Of a stretch of 64,000 bases of DNA, positions 62,334 through 64,000 are shown piece by piece. The notes below the pieces were generated by a model. That model had not been told where the DNA came from. It saw only the letters and a list, made by a program, of their open reading frames with translations, and ran no database searches. Both the position numbers and the translations under genes were made by a program. Each line of letters starts with the position of its first letter. The first letter of the stretch is position 1. Source of the DNA: Streptomyces sp. NBC_01214. GTDB taxonomy: Bacteria; Actinomycetota; Actinomycetes; Streptomycetales; Streptomycetaceae. The stretch covers positions 992,001-1,056,000 of the forward strand of contig NZ_JAPEOS010000003.1 of the NCBI RefSeq assembly GCF_026340975.1, given 5' to 3'.

Positions 62334-64000
62334 CCACCCCGCCGTCCGCCACCCCGGCGTCGTCCGCCCGGCTGACCGCCCCTTCGCCCGAGCCCACCGC
62401 CCCGCGACCCGCGCCCTGGATCAGGACCCGGCTGCGGGCGGCGCCCCTGAGCACCCTGCTCGGCGCCGCACTGGCCTTCGTCGCCGTCCTGCTGGCCGCC
62501 GCGCTGCCCCGGGCCCAGGACCGGGGCGCCGACCAGGCCCTGCGGTCCTTCCTGGAACACAGCGCGGCCGGCAACGCCAGCCTGCAGGTGACCGCGCCCT
62601 CCCCGGACAGCGGGCAGAGCGCCCAGGCCCTGGACGCCACGCTGGAGAAACTGCTCGCGCCGACCGGATCCACCTTCCGCGTGGACGCGGAGTCGACGGT
62701 CCACGGCGCGCGCACCACCAAGCGGCAGCTGCTGCTGAACCCGGAACTCTCCCGCCCCTCCGGCTATCCGCCCAGCATGAACCTCCTGCACGTCCGCGAG
62801 GCAGAGGCCCATGTGAAGCTCGCGGAAGGGCACTGGCCGAGCAGCACACCCACGGCCCCCGCGAAGCCCGCCCCCGGGGAGATGGCGCCCCTACAGGTCG
62901 TCCTCTCGCAGAAGGCCGCCGCGACCCTCGGCGCCCGCCTCGGATCCGTCCTGACGAGCGAGACCAGAGTCGACGGCACACCGTCCGTCGAGGTCGTCGG
63001 TCTCTACACGGTCCTCGACGAGAGCGACGACTTCTGGACGGACAACCTGGGGTGCCTCGCCCGCGCCTGCGAGCACTACTACGGCGAGAGCCTCGCCTGG
63101 GACGTCGACGCCTTCGTCGGCACCGGGGACCTCGACCGGATGAGCACCTGGAGCCGTACCGCCGAGGACTTCTGGCGGCTGCCGGTGGACATCGGCCACC
63201 TGCGGGCCGACCGGCTCGACGCCACGAGGAAGGACATCGCCTCGTACCTTGCCGGGCCCACCGCCGCCACCCTCGCCCGGGAGACCGGCCGCCCCCGGCT
63301 GCACACCACCTCGTGGCTGCCCGAGCGGTTCGAAGAAGCCCGCGTACGCACCCAGGCCGCGGCGCCGCTCGCCGCGATCGGACCCGCCGGGGTCGGCGGC
63401 GTCGCCTTCGTCGTCCTGTGCCTGGCCGGAGCACTCGCGGCCGACCGCCGCGACGCCGAACTGCGGCTGCTGCTCGCGCGCGGCGGCTCGCGCACCGCCA
63501 TCGTCGGCCGGCTCCTCGGCGAGGGCGCCGTCACCGTGCTCCCGGCGGCCGCGGCCGCCACCGCGCTCGCCGTCCTGCTGCTGCCCACCCCCCGGCTCGC
63601 ACCCACACTGCTCTCGGCCGCGGCCGTCGCCCTGCTCGCACTGCTGGCCTTCCCCGTACGGGCAGCCGTACTGCTGACCCCGGCCCGCCCGGCCGGGAAG
63701 TGGCGCAGGCCCGTGGCCGAACTGCTCGTGCTCATCGCCACCGCCGCCGCCGTGGTGGAGGTCCGCCGCCGCGGGGTCGCCCCGCCCGGCAGCGACCTCG
63801 ACCCGCTGCTGATCGCGGCCCCGCTGCTGCTCGCCCTGTGCGGGGGCCTGCTGCTGGCCCGGCTCCAGCCGGTGGTCACCGGATGGCTCGCCCGGGCGGC
63901 CGGCCGCGGCTCCGGACTGGTCGGCTTCCTGGGACTCGCGCGAGCCGCCCGCGGCCCGGCGACGACCGGCACGCAGGCCCGCGGCCGCACCGGCCCCTCC
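62330..64000 (+). CDS. Second FtsX-family ABC transporter permease (3' end outside window)
   Basis: An open frame from the GTG at 62330 (GTGA overlap with the previous permease, GGAGGAG just upstream) to the window edge, 557 codons so far with no stop. The beginning has a Pro/Ala/Ser-rich stretch and a helix (LSTLLGAALAFVAVLLAAAL). An extracellular region follows, then an FtsX helix block (AAIGPAGVGGVAFVVLCLAGALAADRRDAELRLLLARGGSRTAIV). It is a sister of the upstream permease and, with the divergent ATPase, probably forms an exporter or mechanotransmission complex. Confidence 0.88.
   Translation, partial: MTTPPSATPASSARLTAPSPEPTAPRPAPWIRTRLRAAPLSTLLGAALAFVAVLLAAALPRAQDRGADQALRSFLEHSAAGNASLQVTAPSPDSGQSAQALDATLEKLLAPTGSTFRVDAESTVHGARTTKRQLLLNPELSRPSGYPPSMNLLHVREAEAHVKLAEGHWPSSTPTAPAKPAPGEMAPLQVVLSQKAAATLGARLGSVLTSETRVDGTPSVEVVGLYTVLDESDDFWTDNLGCLARACEHYYGESLAWDVDAFVGTGDLDRMSTWSRTAEDFWRLPVDIGHLRADRLDATRKDIASYLAGPTAATLARETGRPRLHTTSWLPERFEEARVRTQAAAPLAAIGPAGVGGVAFVVLCLAGALAADRRDAELRLLLARGGSRTAIVGRLLGEGAVTVLPAAAAATALAVLLLPTPRLAPTLLSAAAVALLALLAFPVRAAVLLTPARPAGKWRRPVAELLVLIATAAAVVEVRRRGVAPPGSDLDPLLIAAPLLLALCGGLLLARLQPVVTGWLARAAGRGSGLVGFLGLARAARGPATTGTQARGRTGPS

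Overview
The window is a 64 kb piece of a high-GC actinobacterial chromosome, almost certainly Streptomyces. Codon third positions are overwhelmingly G/C, many genes start with GTG, and ATGA/GTGA gene overlaps are common. The content is also typical: a conservon (cvnABCD plus P450), a bacterial terpene synthase, an ECF42/DGPF sigma module, a TerD-type protein, SpoIIE/PP2C signalling, and rare TTA codons in a few regulated genes. I see no rRNA, tRNA, CRISPR array, transposase or phage gene. This looks like a chromosomal arm or accessory-rich region.

Layout. 2-3527: 3' end of an FGGY (glycerol-kinase-like) kinase, a GlpA-like flavoprotein and a GlpB/HcnB-like flavoprotein, translationally coupled. 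3668-6150: an unrecognised 418-residue protein coupled to a DyP-type peroxidase. 6731-8233: a nucleoside/guanine deaminase behind a structured AT-rich leader, then a CPBP protease. 8251-15894 (minus): a probable stress operon of three-helix-bundle protein, PPK2, P-type ATPase, SulP transporter and membrane alpha/beta hydrolase. 15992-19174 (minus): GH15 glycosidase and MFS exporter. 19390-22495: MarR and a divergent ene-reductase with twin operators, DUF2809, alpha/beta hydrolase. 22743-24307 (minus): DGPF protein and ECF42 sigma factor with a matching promoter. 24493-30469: TerD/TerA protein, NIPSNAP, MFS/MarR and TetR/DUF4386 pairs with clear palindromic operators. 30536-33680: polyprenyl synthetase, PLP dehydratase/LysR pair. 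33747-36437: DUF4253, ankyrin-DUF6221 fusion and SMI1/KNR4 proteins, resembling an immunity-type cluster. 36563-38642: MBL hydrolase and a membrane PP2C phosphatase.

39162-45677 is the most interesting segment. A SAM-dependent prenyl C-methyltransferase-like gene is coupled to a terpene synthase with a Pro-Ala N-terminal tract. It converges on a complete conservon whose P450 lacks the K-helix EXXR motif. The converging genes are separated by eight perfect copies of a heptamer, and both the methyltransferase and cvnC carry a TTA codon, which suggests bldA control of both arms. 46035-52060 holds a TetR/SDR pair, a NarL-type two-component system, a crotonase, an ECF-sigma-like remnant and a Tat-exported DJ-1/PfpI protein. 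52068-55590 (minus) is a coupled three-gene unit: a receiver/glutaredoxin-like/thioredoxin-reductase-like fusion with no visible dithiols, a cyclic-nucleotide-domain histidine kinase and a UBP zinc finger. The right end has a membrane-anchored XRE regulator, a DUF4232 lipoprotein, and an ABC ATPase with two large FtsX-type permeases, the second running off the window.

All functions come from reading conserved motifs. No database search was run, so family names are recognition calls and start sites rest on Shine-Dalgarno and overlap evidence.
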